Part shown: positions 24,160 to 30,867 of the stretch, piece after piece | Numbering within the stretch: the stretch's first letter is position 1 | Layout: each line of letters begins with the position of its first letter | Origin: a virus | Strand: one strand, 5' to 3' | IMG/VR virus record: IMGVR_UViG_3300027971_000070 | Location: 1-48,660 of that record | DNA length: 48,660 nt | Notes under the pieces: generated by a model | Database searches by the model: none | Told to the model about the DNA's origin: nothing | Seen by the model: the letters and a program-made list of their open reading frames with translations, nothing else | Translations under genes and position numbers: made by a program

Positions 24160-24338
24160 AACAAGAACAAGAAATACTCCAACTAATCAAAGACACAGTA
24201 GATAAATTCAAATCTGAAGATGAACACAAAGACAGGATGTTCAACCTCGGAGAAATAACCGATACCAAAGGAAACCGCCAAAGGGTATGGCTAACCTTCA
24301 CATCTACTAATATGAAACTCAAGAATAGAGAACTCTAA
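24156..24338 (+). CDS. Hypothetical small protein, last of early operon
   Basis: A 60-residue protein, MKQEQEILQLIKDTVDKFKS onward, with a helical start and a short beta end (RQRVWLTFTSTNMK). It ends the coupled early operon. No terminator hairpin follows. Confidence 0.55.
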   Translation: MKQEQEILQLIKDTVDKFKSEDEHKDRMFNLGEITDTKGNRQRVWLTFTSTNMKLKNREL

Positions 24339-24462
24339 TCCAACTAGCTTACCAAAACTTAAACCCCAAGAAACCATCTACTCTTGTGAAAAGTAACTAC
24401 AAACCCATTAAACGGATTTCAAAAATAAGTTATGTTGGAAAAACGATACACAATTTTCAACA

Positions 24463-24478
24463 TTATCGGAAACGATAA
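24463..24478. repeat. 16-bp palindrome, copy 10
   Basis: TTATCGGAAACGATAA, exact. In the origin-candidate region beside a 14-bp direct repeat. Confidence 0.9.
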
Positions 24479-24514
24479 CCATACGACATAAGACCTAAGC
24501 TAACCATACGACAT
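24476..24514. repeat. 14-bp direct repeat, two copies
   Basis: TAACCATACGACAT at 24476-24489 and 24501-24514, 25 bp apart. The first copy overlaps the right end of the palindrome at 24463-24478. Iteron-like. Confidence 0.6.
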
Positions 24515-24561
24515 TAGCATGAATTAGCTTGGATTTTAGCTTGCGTTGTCCATATAGTTTA

Positions 24562-24590
24562 TTGACATTGAAAAAACCAGTTTTTATGGG
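24562..24590 (+). promoter_or_regulatory. Candidate promoter
   Basis: Perfect TTGACA (24562-24567), a 17-bp spacer and TATGGG (24585-24590). The -10 is weak. It points into the GC-rich, hairpin-rich part of the gap. Confidence 0.3.
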
Positions 24591-24705
24591 GAGAGGGGTT
24601 TCCGCATTGGGAGCTGGCGCGCTGGGCATGGTGGGGTAGCCCGGTGCCGGGGTCGAGCCTCACGGAATAAATAGATTCCTTTGCGCCGTGCCATGCCAGT
24701 GTCGC

Positions 24706-24748
24706 TGGCGTTGCTCATGGTATAGTGGCGTTGCATTAGCTGGCGTTG
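24706..24748. repeat. Three TGGCGTTG direct repeats
   Basis: TGGCGTTG at 24706-24713, 24726-24733 and 24741-24748, in the same orientation. Iteron-like. Confidence 0.5.
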
Positions 24749-24883
24749 TTGAGACGGGCATGATGTCCATTATCGACGCTATGTGATTATCAGAGCTTAT
24801 CAATCTCAAGAAGGATCGTGACATAATGCAACTGGCTTGCATTTATCTTTGCGCTACGTTGGCCCAGGATCGCGTAGAATGAA

Positions 24884-24936
24884 TCGAGCGGGATAGCGGC
24901 ATGGGGGATTTTTCGAGCGAATCGCATTTTCGAGCG
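24884..24936. repeat. Three TCGAGCG direct repeats
   Basis: TCGAGCG at 24884-24890, 24913-24919 and 24930-24936. The last two extend to TTTTCGAGCGA, 17 bp apart. A partial copy lies at 24653-24658. Confidence 0.5.
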
Positions 24937-25072
24937 ATAGCTGGAAAAGGGGAAATGAGATGCGGGGATTGATGAGATGAAATGGAAACGGGAATGTCAA
25001 TGCAAACTTGGCATGAGATTAGCTTACCGAGTTTTCATTTATTTTTGAAATGTCGTTCACTTTGTTCATTCA

Positions 25073-25090
25073 TTTCATTTATTAATGAAA
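25073..25090. promoter_or_regulatory. Inverted repeat upstream of ardA
   Basis: TTTCATT-TATT-AATGAAA has the same half-sites as the inverted repeat over the XRE start (15790-15805), with a spacer two bases longer. It may be a second repressor site. Confidence 0.35.
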
Positions 25091-25237
25091 ATTGACTTGG
25101 CATGGCATTTGCTCTGACAATCTTTGTTTTGTCTAAAAATAAATATGGACAGAATCGCATATTCTGATATTGTCTTTTACGTGCTGCTCGCTGAGGCTGA
25201 TGAATTCAAGCGCTGCGAGTAAATGCGCAAATGTTCT

Positions 25238-25269
25238 TTGACTAAAAAAACTTTTCGCTCTGGTAAAAT
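25238..25269 (+). promoter_or_regulatory. Candidate extended -10 promoter of ardA
   Basis: TGGTAAAAT (25261-25269) is an extended -10 with TAAAAT (25264-25269). TTGACT lies at 25238-25243 with an over-long 20-bp gap. It gives a start near 25276. Confidence 0.4.
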
Positions 25270-25394
25270 GCCAGTGTGAAATCGAACCAATGAATAAACA
25301 AACTTATGCGCTACGAATCAAGCTTGCGTCTCTCAGGGATGCGAAAAAAATCGCAGTGCTTAAACTAAAAATCACAACTAGAAAAAAAGAAAAA

Positions 25395-26030
25395 ATGAAT
25401 ACCACAACAGAAAACAAAACTATCCTTGTGACCTCTATTTGCACCCAATGTGGCGCAAGGTATAATGGAAACGAAAACTGTATATCTTGCGGAGATTGCG
25501 CGCCTATTCGCCGAAAGGTTTCCGACGAAGAGCCCGCTGTATATGTCGGGACGTATAATAAATATAACAACGGAAGCATAGGCGGGGCTTGGCTTTCTCT
25601 TGAGGGCCACGACAAAGAATCCTTTTATGAAGCTTGTCGTTTGCTTCACTCCGACGAATCAGACTCCGAGTTTATGTTTCAAGACTTCCAAAATTTCCCG
25701 CGTGAGTTTTACGGTGAATCCGGCTTTGATTCTGCCTTATGGGACTGGCTGGAATTGGATGAGGATGACCGCGCACTGTTGGCGCAATACTGCGATGCTA
25801 TCGGATGCGATGGTTTGACGATTGAACAGGCCCGCGATGCGTTTCACGGCACGGCAGACAGTTTCGCCGAGTTTGCGGAGCGAACAGCCGAGGATTGCGG
25901 AGACATCCCAAAAGACTTCCCTAGCTGGGTTGTGATTGATTGGGAAGCTTCATGGAATTGTAATCTTAGTTATGATTACGCGACTAGCGAAGATGACAAC
26001 GGGACGATCTGGTTTTTTCTCAATCACTAA
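25395..26030 (+). CDS. ardA: ArdA-family antirestriction protein with N-terminal Cys cluster
   Basis: 211 residues from the Met at 25395. An in-frame ATG at 25290 would add 35 basic residues and cannot be excluded. ArdA features: PAVYVGTYNKYNNGSIGGAW (residues 48-67), EFMFQDFQNFP, then an acidic body with AFHGTADSFAEFAERTAED and the end WFFLNH. ArdA proteins are elongated acidic DNA mimics that block type I restriction enzymes. Unlike classical ArdA, residues 16-35 hold five cysteines (CTQC, then CISCGDC), a likely zinc ribbon. The gene is followed directly by a terminator, so it is transcribed alone. Confidence 0.82.
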   Translation: MNTTTENKTILVTSICTQCGARYNGNENCISCGDCAPIRRKVSDEEPAVYVGTYNKYNNGSIGGAWLSLEGHDKESFYEACRLLHSDESDSEFMFQDFQNFPREFYGESGFDSALWDWLELDEDDRALLAQYCDAIGCDGLTIEQARDAFHGTADSFAEFAERTAEDCGDIPKDFPSWVVIDWEASWNCNLSYDYATSEDDNGTIWFFLNH

Positions 26031-26041
26031 CTTCAACCAAT

Positions 26042-26070
26042 GCGGGGAACGTAAAAAACTCCCCGCTTTT
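26042..26070 (+). terminator. Rho-independent terminator after ardA
   Basis: GCGGGGA (26042-26048) and TCCCCGC (26060-26066) followed by TTTT, 12 bp after the stop. Confidence 0.8.
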
Positions 26071-26080
26071 CTTTCTTCTT

Positions 26081-26209
26081 ATGAATAAACTTCGTTCACT
26101 ATATTTTAAATATATCTCAGAAAACACGTCCTACGCATGGGAAGCATTTGCCAATGAATGCGCCCGCCGGGGATTTAACCCAGAAACAATCGCGGAATCT
26201 TTCCAATGA
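26081..26209 (+). CDS. Hypothetical micro-protein
   Basis: A 42-residue protein, MNKLRSLYFKYISENTSYAW onward, ending RRGFNPETIAESFQ. Overlaps the next start by four bases (ATGA), which supports translation. Unrecognised. Confidence 0.45.
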   Translation: MNKLRSLYFKYISENTSYAWEAFANECARRGFNPETIAESFQ

Positions 26210-26316
26210 ACAAAATCCATTCCACATTCCAATATAATCGTGCAAAGAATCGCTTTTTCGGTCTTTTGCTCATCCTTGCCATCCTTATTGATATTATCCT
26301 ATTTATTATTTTATGA
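26206..26316 (+). CDS. Single-span membrane micro-protein
   Basis: A 36-residue peptide with a basic N-terminal half (MNKIHSTFQYNRAKNRFFG) and a membrane helix (LLLILAILIDIILFIIL). Overlaps both neighbours by ATGA. Confidence 0.45.
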   Translation: MNKIHSTFQYNRAKNRFFGLLLILAILIDIILFIIL

Positions 26317-26474
26317 ATTACGAAAAACACCTTCGGCGTATTAGAACAAAAATATTCGATTATCCTGCTGAAAAAGAGGAAAAAGCAGATAGAGTTTTAC
26401 GCAAACTAAAAGAGGCTTTTTTGAAAACACGTCCGATTGCCAACGAATATCATCCATTTTATGCCTGTGAATAG
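26313..26474 (+). CDS. Hypothetical basic micro-protein
   Basis: A 53-residue protein, MNYEKHLRRIRTKIFDYPAE onward, highly charged and helical. Third in a coupled trio. The first CCCTCCACA copy begins seven bases after its stop. Confidence 0.45.
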   Translation: MNYEKHLRRIRTKIFDYPAEKEEKADRVLRKLKEAFLKTRPIANEYHPFYACE

Positions 26475-26515
26475 TATTCACCCTCCACACTTGGCGCAAC
26501 TTTAATCTTTATTCT

Positions 26516-26686
26516 ATGCTCGAAATAACAATGCAATCTATTAATCCCCTCCACACTATGCGGGAAGAGTCCGAACCTCTCCCGCTTTGCTCTATTCGCC
26601 TCGCTATCGCGTTTTTATTACCTTTCCGCACTCTCTACACTCCTTTCCACTATGCGCATTTTTACGGCTTTGATCGTTTACGATAA
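26516..26686 (+). CDS. Doubtful ORF
   Basis: A 56-codon frame, MLEITMQSINPLHTMREESE onward. Composition is odd (Leu, Pro, Phe, Arg), the stop lies in the palindrome at 26671-26686, and it contains one of the CCCTCCACA repeats. It is listed only because the gap would otherwise be empty. It may well be untranslated leader. Confidence 0.2.
   Translation: MLEITMQSINPLHTMREESEPLPLCSIRLAIAFLLPFRTLYTPFHYAHFYGFDRLR
26671..26686. repeat. 16-bp palindrome, copy 11
   Basis: TGATCGTTTACGATAA, one mismatch. Between CCCTCCACA copies, 50 bp before the ATG at 26736. Confidence 0.8.
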
Positions 26687-26700
26687 TCCCTCCACAAGAT

Positions 26701-26720
26701 TTTCCCTCCACAACACAACA
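26701..26720 (+). repeat. 20-bp leader repeat, copy 1
   Basis: TTTCCCTCCACAACACAACA, identical to 28024-28043. It ends 15 bases before an ATG (26736) in a leader without Shine-Dalgarno sequence. Confidence 0.6.
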
Positions 26721-26735
26721 AACCACAACAAAAAC

Positions 26736-27077
26736 ATGAATAATACACTCCACACACCCGCCCCTTGGTATATCGCCCATCATAGCGACATCAACGGGGA
26801 TCAATCAATCGACATCCGGCATTGCTGCGACATTGCACCCTCCACACCGGAAATCCATCAAATTGCTCGTTTGCCAGAAAATGCACTAGCAAACGCTCGC
26901 CTCATAGCTGCCGCTCCTGATTTGCTCTCCGCATTGGAATCCCTTGCGGTCTGGAATGACGGGGAATCCTGCTTTTGTCATGTTCACGGGGAACATGAGC
27001 GTGCCCGTTACACTCCGCACAATTCCTATTGTGACAAGGCCCGTGAAGCCCTCCGCAAAGCAAAGGGGGAAGCATGA
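26736..27077 (+). CDS. Conserved phage/plasmid hypothetical protein
   Basis: 113 residues from MNNTLHTPAPWYIAHHSD. A longer frame from 26652 reads through the leader repeat and was rejected. The TPAPWxI start and the NARLIAAAPDLLSALESLA core (about residues 49-67) are hallmarks of a very common phage and plasmid protein of unknown function. The C-terminal half has Cys and His residues (CFCHVHGEH) that might bind zinc. Overlaps the next gene by four bases. Confidence 0.72.
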   Translation: MNNTLHTPAPWYIAHHSDINGDQSIDIRHCCDIAPSTPEIHQIARLPENALANARLIAAAPDLLSALESLAVWNDGESCFCHVHGEHERARYTPHNSYCDKAREALRKAKGEA

Positions 27078-27328
27078 GCGAGATTATATTTTCCGAATCT
27101 GGAAATACTATTGTCGGAAACTTGGCAAATGAGTTGTATTTCAAATACAAACAAAAAATGGAAATGCTAAAGCGAGAAGTTGTCGGAGGCATGGATTCCC
27201 TTCTCATTTTGAAGGCTAAATTCTGGGTGATTGATTTAGATTGTCGGATTATCGCCACGCAGTCAACGCGTGATGGCGCATTGCGATATTGCAACGATCA
27301 AAGGGTGATTTTATCAAAGGGAGATTAA
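27074..27328 (+). CDS. Hypothetical protein
   Basis: An 84-residue protein, MSEIIFSESGNTIVGNLANE onward, with a helical middle and a strand-rich end (AKFWVIDLDCRIIATQSTRD). Coupled to the upstream gene (ATGA) and followed 12 bp later by a strong terminator. Confidence 0.6.
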   Translation: MSEIIFSESGNTIVGNLANELYFKYKQKMEMLKREVVGGMDSLLILKAKFWVIDLDCRIIATQSTRDGALRYCNDQRVILSKGD

Positions 27329-27340
27329 CCCTCCACAGGG

Positions 27341-27372
27341 GGCAGAATAGGTCAATTCCTATTCTGCCTTTT
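27341..27372 (+). terminator. Rho-independent terminator
   Basis: Perfect 11-bp stem, GGCAGAATAGG (27341-27351) with CCTATTCTGCC (27358-27368), then TTTT. It separates the plus-strand pair from the convergent minus-strand gene. Confidence 0.85.
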
Positions 27373-27406
27373 GTCCATAGTTTTTTATGACACGATTTTG
27401 CTCTAC

Positions 27407-27985
27407 CTATTGTTGCCTCTCCACGGGTTCTATCTGCCCCTCCACAGCATCGGAACATTCCACGGGAACAATAGTAATGTCCTCCGCTTTCTTTGGGCCT
27501 TCCACATGGAGACTGATCATCGCATTTATATTTAACCCCTTCCTGTCGTGAAGATTATTCTCATCCAGTCCCAATGCTCTGGTAGCCATTTTCTCATATT
27601 GCGCCAACACATCGAGCCTTCCTGCTTGGTCTTTAATGTTCCCCGATTTAGTCCGTATCTCAATCTGTTTTCTCTCTTCGGAAATCTGTTGCAACATGAA
27701 GTTGTAATGGTTTTCCGTTTCCCTCCGCATCACATCTTCCATTTTTGGCGCAAGCGTATTTGCCACTTCTTCCCTCAGTTTGATTCGCTTTGCTATCCAC
27801 TTCCCTTGCACCATCAAATTTTTCAGATAGTTCTTCGACATTTTGGAAAACTCCTCAGTTTTAAGAATGTCACCCAACTCTGCCCCCGCCATGTATAGCT
27901 GCTCTATCTTCGCAACATCCCACTTTCGATTGCCGCGCTTCACTCCACGGGTTCCCAAACTTTCCGCATTATATTCTTGTTTCAC
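27407..27985 (-). CDS. Terminase small subunit candidate
   Basis: A 192-residue protein. The N-terminal 70 residues (KWDVAKIEQLYMAGAELGDI, then KNYLKNLMVQGKWIAKRIKL) resemble the helix-turn-helix plus W-x-x-R-R of phage small terminases. Next come a charged coiled coil (LREEVANTLAPKMEDVMRRE), a second helical part (GRLDVLAQYEKMATRALGLD) and a loose C-terminus. Small terminases bind the packaging site and activate TerL. This gene lies 13 kb from terL on the other strand, which is unusual but not unknown. A generic DNA-binding regulator is the alternative. Confidence 0.5.
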   Translation of the reverse strand: MKQEYNAESLGTRGVKRGNRKWDVAKIEQLYMAGAELGDILKTEEFSKMSKNYLKNLMVQGKWIAKRIKLREEVANTLAPKMEDVMRRETENHYNFMLQQISEERKQIEIRTKSGNIKDQAGRLDVLAQYEKMATRALGLDENNLHDRKGLNINAMISLHVEGPKKAEDITIVPVECSDAVEGQIEPVERQQ

Positions 27986-28023
27986 ACCTTCTTCTATTCT
28001 ACGCCTTTCCGCTTGTCAACAAA

Positions 28024-28043
28024 TTTCCCTCCACAACACAACA
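28024..28043 (+). repeat. 20-bp leader repeat, copy 2
   Basis: Identical to 26701-26720. Ends 31 bases before the ATG at 28075. Followed by further CAACA units. Confidence 0.6.
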
Positions 28044-28074
28044 CAACAAACCAAACCTAAACCAATAACATAAC

Positions 28075-28203
28075 ATGAGTTATACAGAAAAAACAGAGTC
28101 AACCTGCCTTCCACCGGAGGCTTACATTCACCTATGGAACGCCGCTGCAAAAGCTGGCGTAACTCCAAAATTCAAATCCACCATTTACCCTACTAAAAAA
28201 TGA
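28075..28203 (+). CDS. Hypothetical micro-protein
   Basis: A 42-residue protein, MSYTEKTESTCLPPEAYIHL then WNAAAKAGVTPKFKS. First of a four-gene coupled run ending in the helicase. Its leader carries the 20-bp repeat. Unrecognised. Confidence 0.5.
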   Translation: MSYTEKTESTCLPPEAYIHLWNAAAKAGVTPKFKSTIYPTKK

Positions 28204-28475
28204 AAATATTAGCAAACCAAGTTTGGGAACTGATTGACCTCGCAGAAGGCCCAGATTGCCCTCTCTACGCATCCCGTAAAGATCACCGTGAAGCAACCCT
28301 CAAAGTCATGTCAGACTCAGGATGTTTTGATGAGGCCAGAAACCTTGTGGAAGACTTCGGAGATTATTTCGGGGAACAAACTACCCCTCGCCAAGTCATC
28401 GAGTGGATTGCTGAACGATTGGTTAGTTTATCCATGCAGTGGGAAGATGACAACGAATTGGAGGAAGTCATATGA
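28200..28475 (+). CDS. Hypothetical protein
   Basis: A 91-residue acidic helical protein, MKILANQVWELIDLAEGPDC onward, ending WEDDNELEEVI. Its 3' end contains the GGAGG site for the next gene. ATGA overlaps on both sides. Confidence 0.6.
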   Translation: MKILANQVWELIDLAEGPDCPLYASRKDHREATLKVMSDSGCFDEARNLVEDFGDYFGEQTTPRQVIEWIAERLVSLSMQWEDDNELEEVI

Positions 28476-28660
28476 GAACATATACCATGCACAAACAAAA
28501 GCCGCTCTTCAGATTCAAAGACTCTCCGCTCTCTGGCGAGTCTACGAAGCGCGAGATGATGGACGCATTGGAAGCCGTTCTCGATGCTTATGGCGATGGT
28601 GACACGCTCCTTATGATGCAGTGCCGCCGCGCCTTAGATAACGCGAGGAGGACACGATGA
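28472..28660 (+). CDS. Hypothetical protein
   Basis: A 62-residue protein. The MMDALEAVLDAYGDGDTLLM segment and following helix are well formed. The start is supported by GGAGG upstream, and its 3' end encodes AGGAGG for the helicase. Confidence 0.55.
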   Translation: MRTYTMHKQKPLFRFKDSPLSGESTKREMMDALEAVLDAYGDGDTLLMMQCRRALDNARRTR

Positions 28661-30285
28661 ACATTCACGATCTCATGGCAACAGTTGAGTGGTCGCACCC
28701 CATTCAGCTAAACACTAAACGAGGCGTTCGACTCCTCAAGAAAGCTCCTATCACTCAGCAATTCTGGAAAGTATATGGTGAGGATAAAGAGTTATTCAAA
28801 AAGCAAATGGGTGACGCTGGCATTCAGCTTGGCAAGTTTAGAGAAGAATGGCAACTTACCCATTGGTCAGATGATCAACTCAAGTTTAAGCAGATAATCG
28901 TAACCGATAATCCTGTTGAAGCAGTGCCAGAACTTGATTTAATTCCTCTACTGCACCCCGAAGGCTTGTTTGAGTATCAGCAAACGAGCGTTCAGATGGG
29001 TGTTGCATCGATGCACAAATACAATCGGGTTCTTTTGGGTCATTCCACGGGCGTAGGAAAGACATTCTGCGCCCTTGGTATCGCCAGAGAGTTAGGTAAA
29101 AGAATAGCAGTAGTCTGTCCCAAACCGATAACGACTGACTGGCATCGCGCCGCGAAGATGATGGGCGTTGAAGTCTTTGAGATTTCAGGCTGGGAATGGG
29201 CGAAAACTGGCAAAAGTCAGTTGGGCCGCTGGACGTGCAATGAAAAGAAAACATTCCGTTTCATGTTGCCCGAAGATGTCCTTCTCGTATTCGACGAGGT
29301 TCATCGTGGGAAGGGTGAGGCTACCCAAAACGCTTTCCTTGTTCGTGATTCGGTAGTCCAGAATATCCCTGCTATCGCCCTATCTGCTACTATTGCCGAC
29401 GATCCAACAAAGCTGTGGGCAATCGGTCAGTTCCTCGGACTACACCAAGGCGGGAAAGATTATTTCCGTTTCCTTAGTCAGAACGGATGTCGCAAAACCC
29501 GCTTCGGAATGCAGTTCACAGGAGGTCATTCAGTGCTGAAGAAGTTGCATAGTCGAATCTACCCTGAAAAAGGCAATCGCCTTCGCCACTCAGACTTGGG
29601 CGACGCGTTCCCTGAGACGCTTATCAAAGCTAAAGCCTTCGACATGGACAACGCAAGAAAGATCGCTGGTGAGTATGATGATCTATGTAATCGAATCGAA
29701 GAGTTGCGGATGCAGGAAAACTTCTCGGCTAATGTTTTGGCAGAACAAACCAGAGCAAGGCAGAGAATCGAAATGTTGAAGGCTCCAGCGGTGGCAGCGA
29801 TGGCGCGGGATTTGATCGAAGAAGGTAACTCTATCTTCATCGCAGTCAACTACACCGAAACCCGTGAATGGCTCATGGAAGAATTAAAGACAGATTGTGC
29901 CATATACGGAGGGCAGGATGATATTGACCGCCGAGGCAAGATTGATTCGTTCCAGAATGACAAGTCGAGAGTCATCATTGGAGTGATACAAGCCTGCCGC
30001 GAAGGTCTGAACCTCCACGATCTAAACGGCAATCATGCACGGGTAGCCTTAATCATGCCTTGCCCTTCGATTTTCGACACCCGCCAAGTGTTGGGTCGGG
30101 TGCATAGAGCAGGTGGAAAATCCAAAAGTATCCAGTTTTTGGTTTACGCAGCGGGTGTTCCAATCGAAGAATCCATTTGCGAAAAGTTAGACGAGAAGTT
30201 AAAGCGTCTCGATCTCTTGAATGACGGGGCCATCGACCCTACCATCTCACTAGCTCCAAAAGAAGAAGAAGAGAAGCTGATTTAA
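28657..30285 (+). CDS. SF2 helicase, DEAD/SNF2-like
   Basis: A 542-residue superfamily 2 helicase/translocase. Q-like region FEYQQTSVQMGV (105-116), motif I GHSTGVGKT (128-136), motif II DEVH (213-216), motif III SAT (243-245) and, near the C-terminus, motif V-VI segments ACREGLNLHDLNG and RQVLGRVHRAGGK. Its extra N-terminal 95 residues are not recognised. It could drive replication restart, recombination or transcription-complex removal. A strong AGGAGG lies upstream and a terminator follows 21 bp after the stop. Palindrome copy 28895-28910 encodes IVTDN. Confidence 0.85.
   Translation: MNIHDLMATVEWSHPIQLNTKRGVRLLKKAPITQQFWKVYGEDKELFKKQMGDAGIQLGKFREEWQLTHWSDDQLKFKQIIVTDNPVEAVPELDLIPLLHPEGLFEYQQTSVQMGVASMHKYNRVLLGHSTGVGKTFCALGIARELGKRIAVVCPKPITTDWHRAAKMMGVEVFEISGWEWAKTGKSQLGRWTCNEKKTFRFMLPEDVLLVFDEVHRGKGEATQNAFLVRDSVVQNIPAIALSATIADDPTKLWAIGQFLGLHQGGKDYFRFLSQNGCRKTRFGMQFTGGHSVLKKLHSRIYPEKGNRLRHSDLGDAFPETLIKAKAFDMDNARKIAGEYDDLCNRIEELRMQENFSANVLAEQTRARQRIEMLKAPAVAAMARDLIEEGNSIFIAVNYTETREWLMEELKTDCAIYGGQDDIDRRGKIDSFQNDKSRVIIGVIQACREGLNLHDLNGNHARVALIMPCPSIFDTRQVLGRVHRAGGKSKSIQFLVYAAGVPIEESICEKLDEKLKRLDLLNDGAIDPTISLAPKEEEEKLI
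28895..28910. repeat. 16-bp palindrome, copy 12
   Basis: TAATCGTAACCGATAA, one mismatch, inside the SF2 helicase (IVTDN frame). Confidence 0.8.
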
Positions 30286-30305
30286 AACCAGTTTCACTTA
30301 AACTT

Positions 30306-30343
30306 AAAAACCAGATTGGAAGAAATTCCTTTCTGGTTTTTTT
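30306..30343. terminator. Bidirectional terminator
   Basis: AAAACCAGA (30307-30315) with TCTGGTTTT (30332-30340), an inner GGAA/TTCC, and T-runs in both directions. It ends the helicase transcript and could end a minus-strand RNA from 30808. Confidence 0.75.
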
Positions 30344-30813
30344 GTTTTCTAAACTATTTCTGAAACTATTCAGAATATATTCTACTCGGAGATCAATGAA
30401 TCTCCTGCGTTTCTGGCGGGGCAGAACCAGAGCGACAAGTCTCCCAAGAAATTTGGGAAAACTTGCCGAATGAATCATACGTTTCAGTATGGGTGTTGTC
30501 ACCTTTCGCTTAACAATCCACGCCCAGCGGTCTTCCTTTACCTAGGCTAGTCTAATCTCGTTGACTAATTGCAAGTCGTCCCGAAGGACAGCATTAAGTT
30601 GGCAGGATAACAGTCTCAGCAGCCATTCCAACTCCACTCCTTCACCAGTATTTAGCAGACTACTCTCGGTGCGTCCTTCACGCATCCCCGCTGGCTACAC
30701 GATCCAATGGTGGCAAAAAATTGGGCCTGTCGTAGCTGACGGACTACAACAGACCCATTTTATTGACTGAAAATTGATCTCCAAAGTCCGTCAGAACTCG
30801 TATTGGATACGAG
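30344..30813 (-). ncRNA. Large structured RNA candidate
   Basis: About 470 bases without a gene but with many stems: TTCTGAA/TTCAGAA 30358-30375; GGAGAT/ATCTCC 30388-30405; TTCTGG/CCAGA about 30411-30431; CAAGT-CCCAA/TTGGG-ACTTG 30436-30465; CATAC/GTATG 30476-30491; GGTG/CACC 30492-30503; GTCC/GGAC 30578-30589; AGTTGG/CCAACT 30597-30633; TGCGT/ACGCA 30670-30684; TGGG-CTGT-GTAG with CTAC-ACAG-CCCA 30722-30757; CTCGTA/TACGAG 30797-30813. CTGACGGACT in the 30736 loop matches AGTCCGTCAG at 30785-30794, a 10-bp pseudoknot. The stem at 30578 reads C-UUCG-G only on the minus strand, which together with the promoter suggests that strand. Confidence 0.5.
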
Positions 30814-30814
30814 G

Positions 30815-30842
30815 AATCTATCACGGAGAAAACCAATGTCAA
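30815..30842 (-). promoter_or_regulatory. Candidate promoter of large RNA
   Basis: On the minus strand, TTGACA (30842-30837), a 16-bp spacer and TAGATT (30820-30815). Same boxes and spacer as the promoter at 34625-34598. The predicted start (about 30808) falls inside the first stem, a caveat. Confidence 0.4.
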
Positions 30843-30851
30843 ATACTTTTT

Positions 30852-30867
30852 TTATCGGTTACGATAC
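30852..30867. repeat. 16-bp palindrome, copy 13
   Basis: TTATCGGTTACGATAC, one mismatch. Intergenic, nine bases upstream of the minus-strand TTGACA at 30842. Confidence 0.8.

Larger units (their letters stand above)
24339..25394. other. Gene-free, repeat-rich stretch, replication origin candidate
   Basis: About 1 kb with no convincing gene. It holds one palindrome copy (24463-24478), the direct repeats TAACCATACGACAT x2, TGGCGTTG x3 and TCGAGCG x3, a TTGACA box, local hairpins (CCCG/CGGG 24640-24651; GCCAG/CTGGC 24695-24709 inside CCATG/CATGG 24691-24720; CTACG/CGTAG in 24855-24877) and, from 24590 to about 24700, clearly higher GC than the flanks. The mix of iteron-like repeats beside AT-rich sequence, right after the replication operon, suggests an origin. 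A structured RNA is the alternative. Confidence 0.4.
26481..28035 (+). repeat. Cluster of eight CCCTCCACA direct repeats
   Basis: Identical nonamers start at 26481, 26547, 26688, 26704, 26838, 27329, 27438 and 28027, all on the plus strand. None was noticed elsewhere in the window on either strand. Several abut gene ends: 27329 follows a stop codon directly, and 26481 follows one by six bases. Near-copies (CTCCACA, TCCACGG, CTTCCACA) lie between them. Confidence 0.7.

Noticed and set aside
24590-24700. GC-rich stretch with GGTCGAGCC, considered as tRNA
   Set aside because: No acceptor stem, anticodon arm or proper T-loop could be drawn.
30722-30813. Group I intron core (P7-like GACTACA and pseudoknot)
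   Set aside because: The matching conserved core elements and an interrupted gene are absent.
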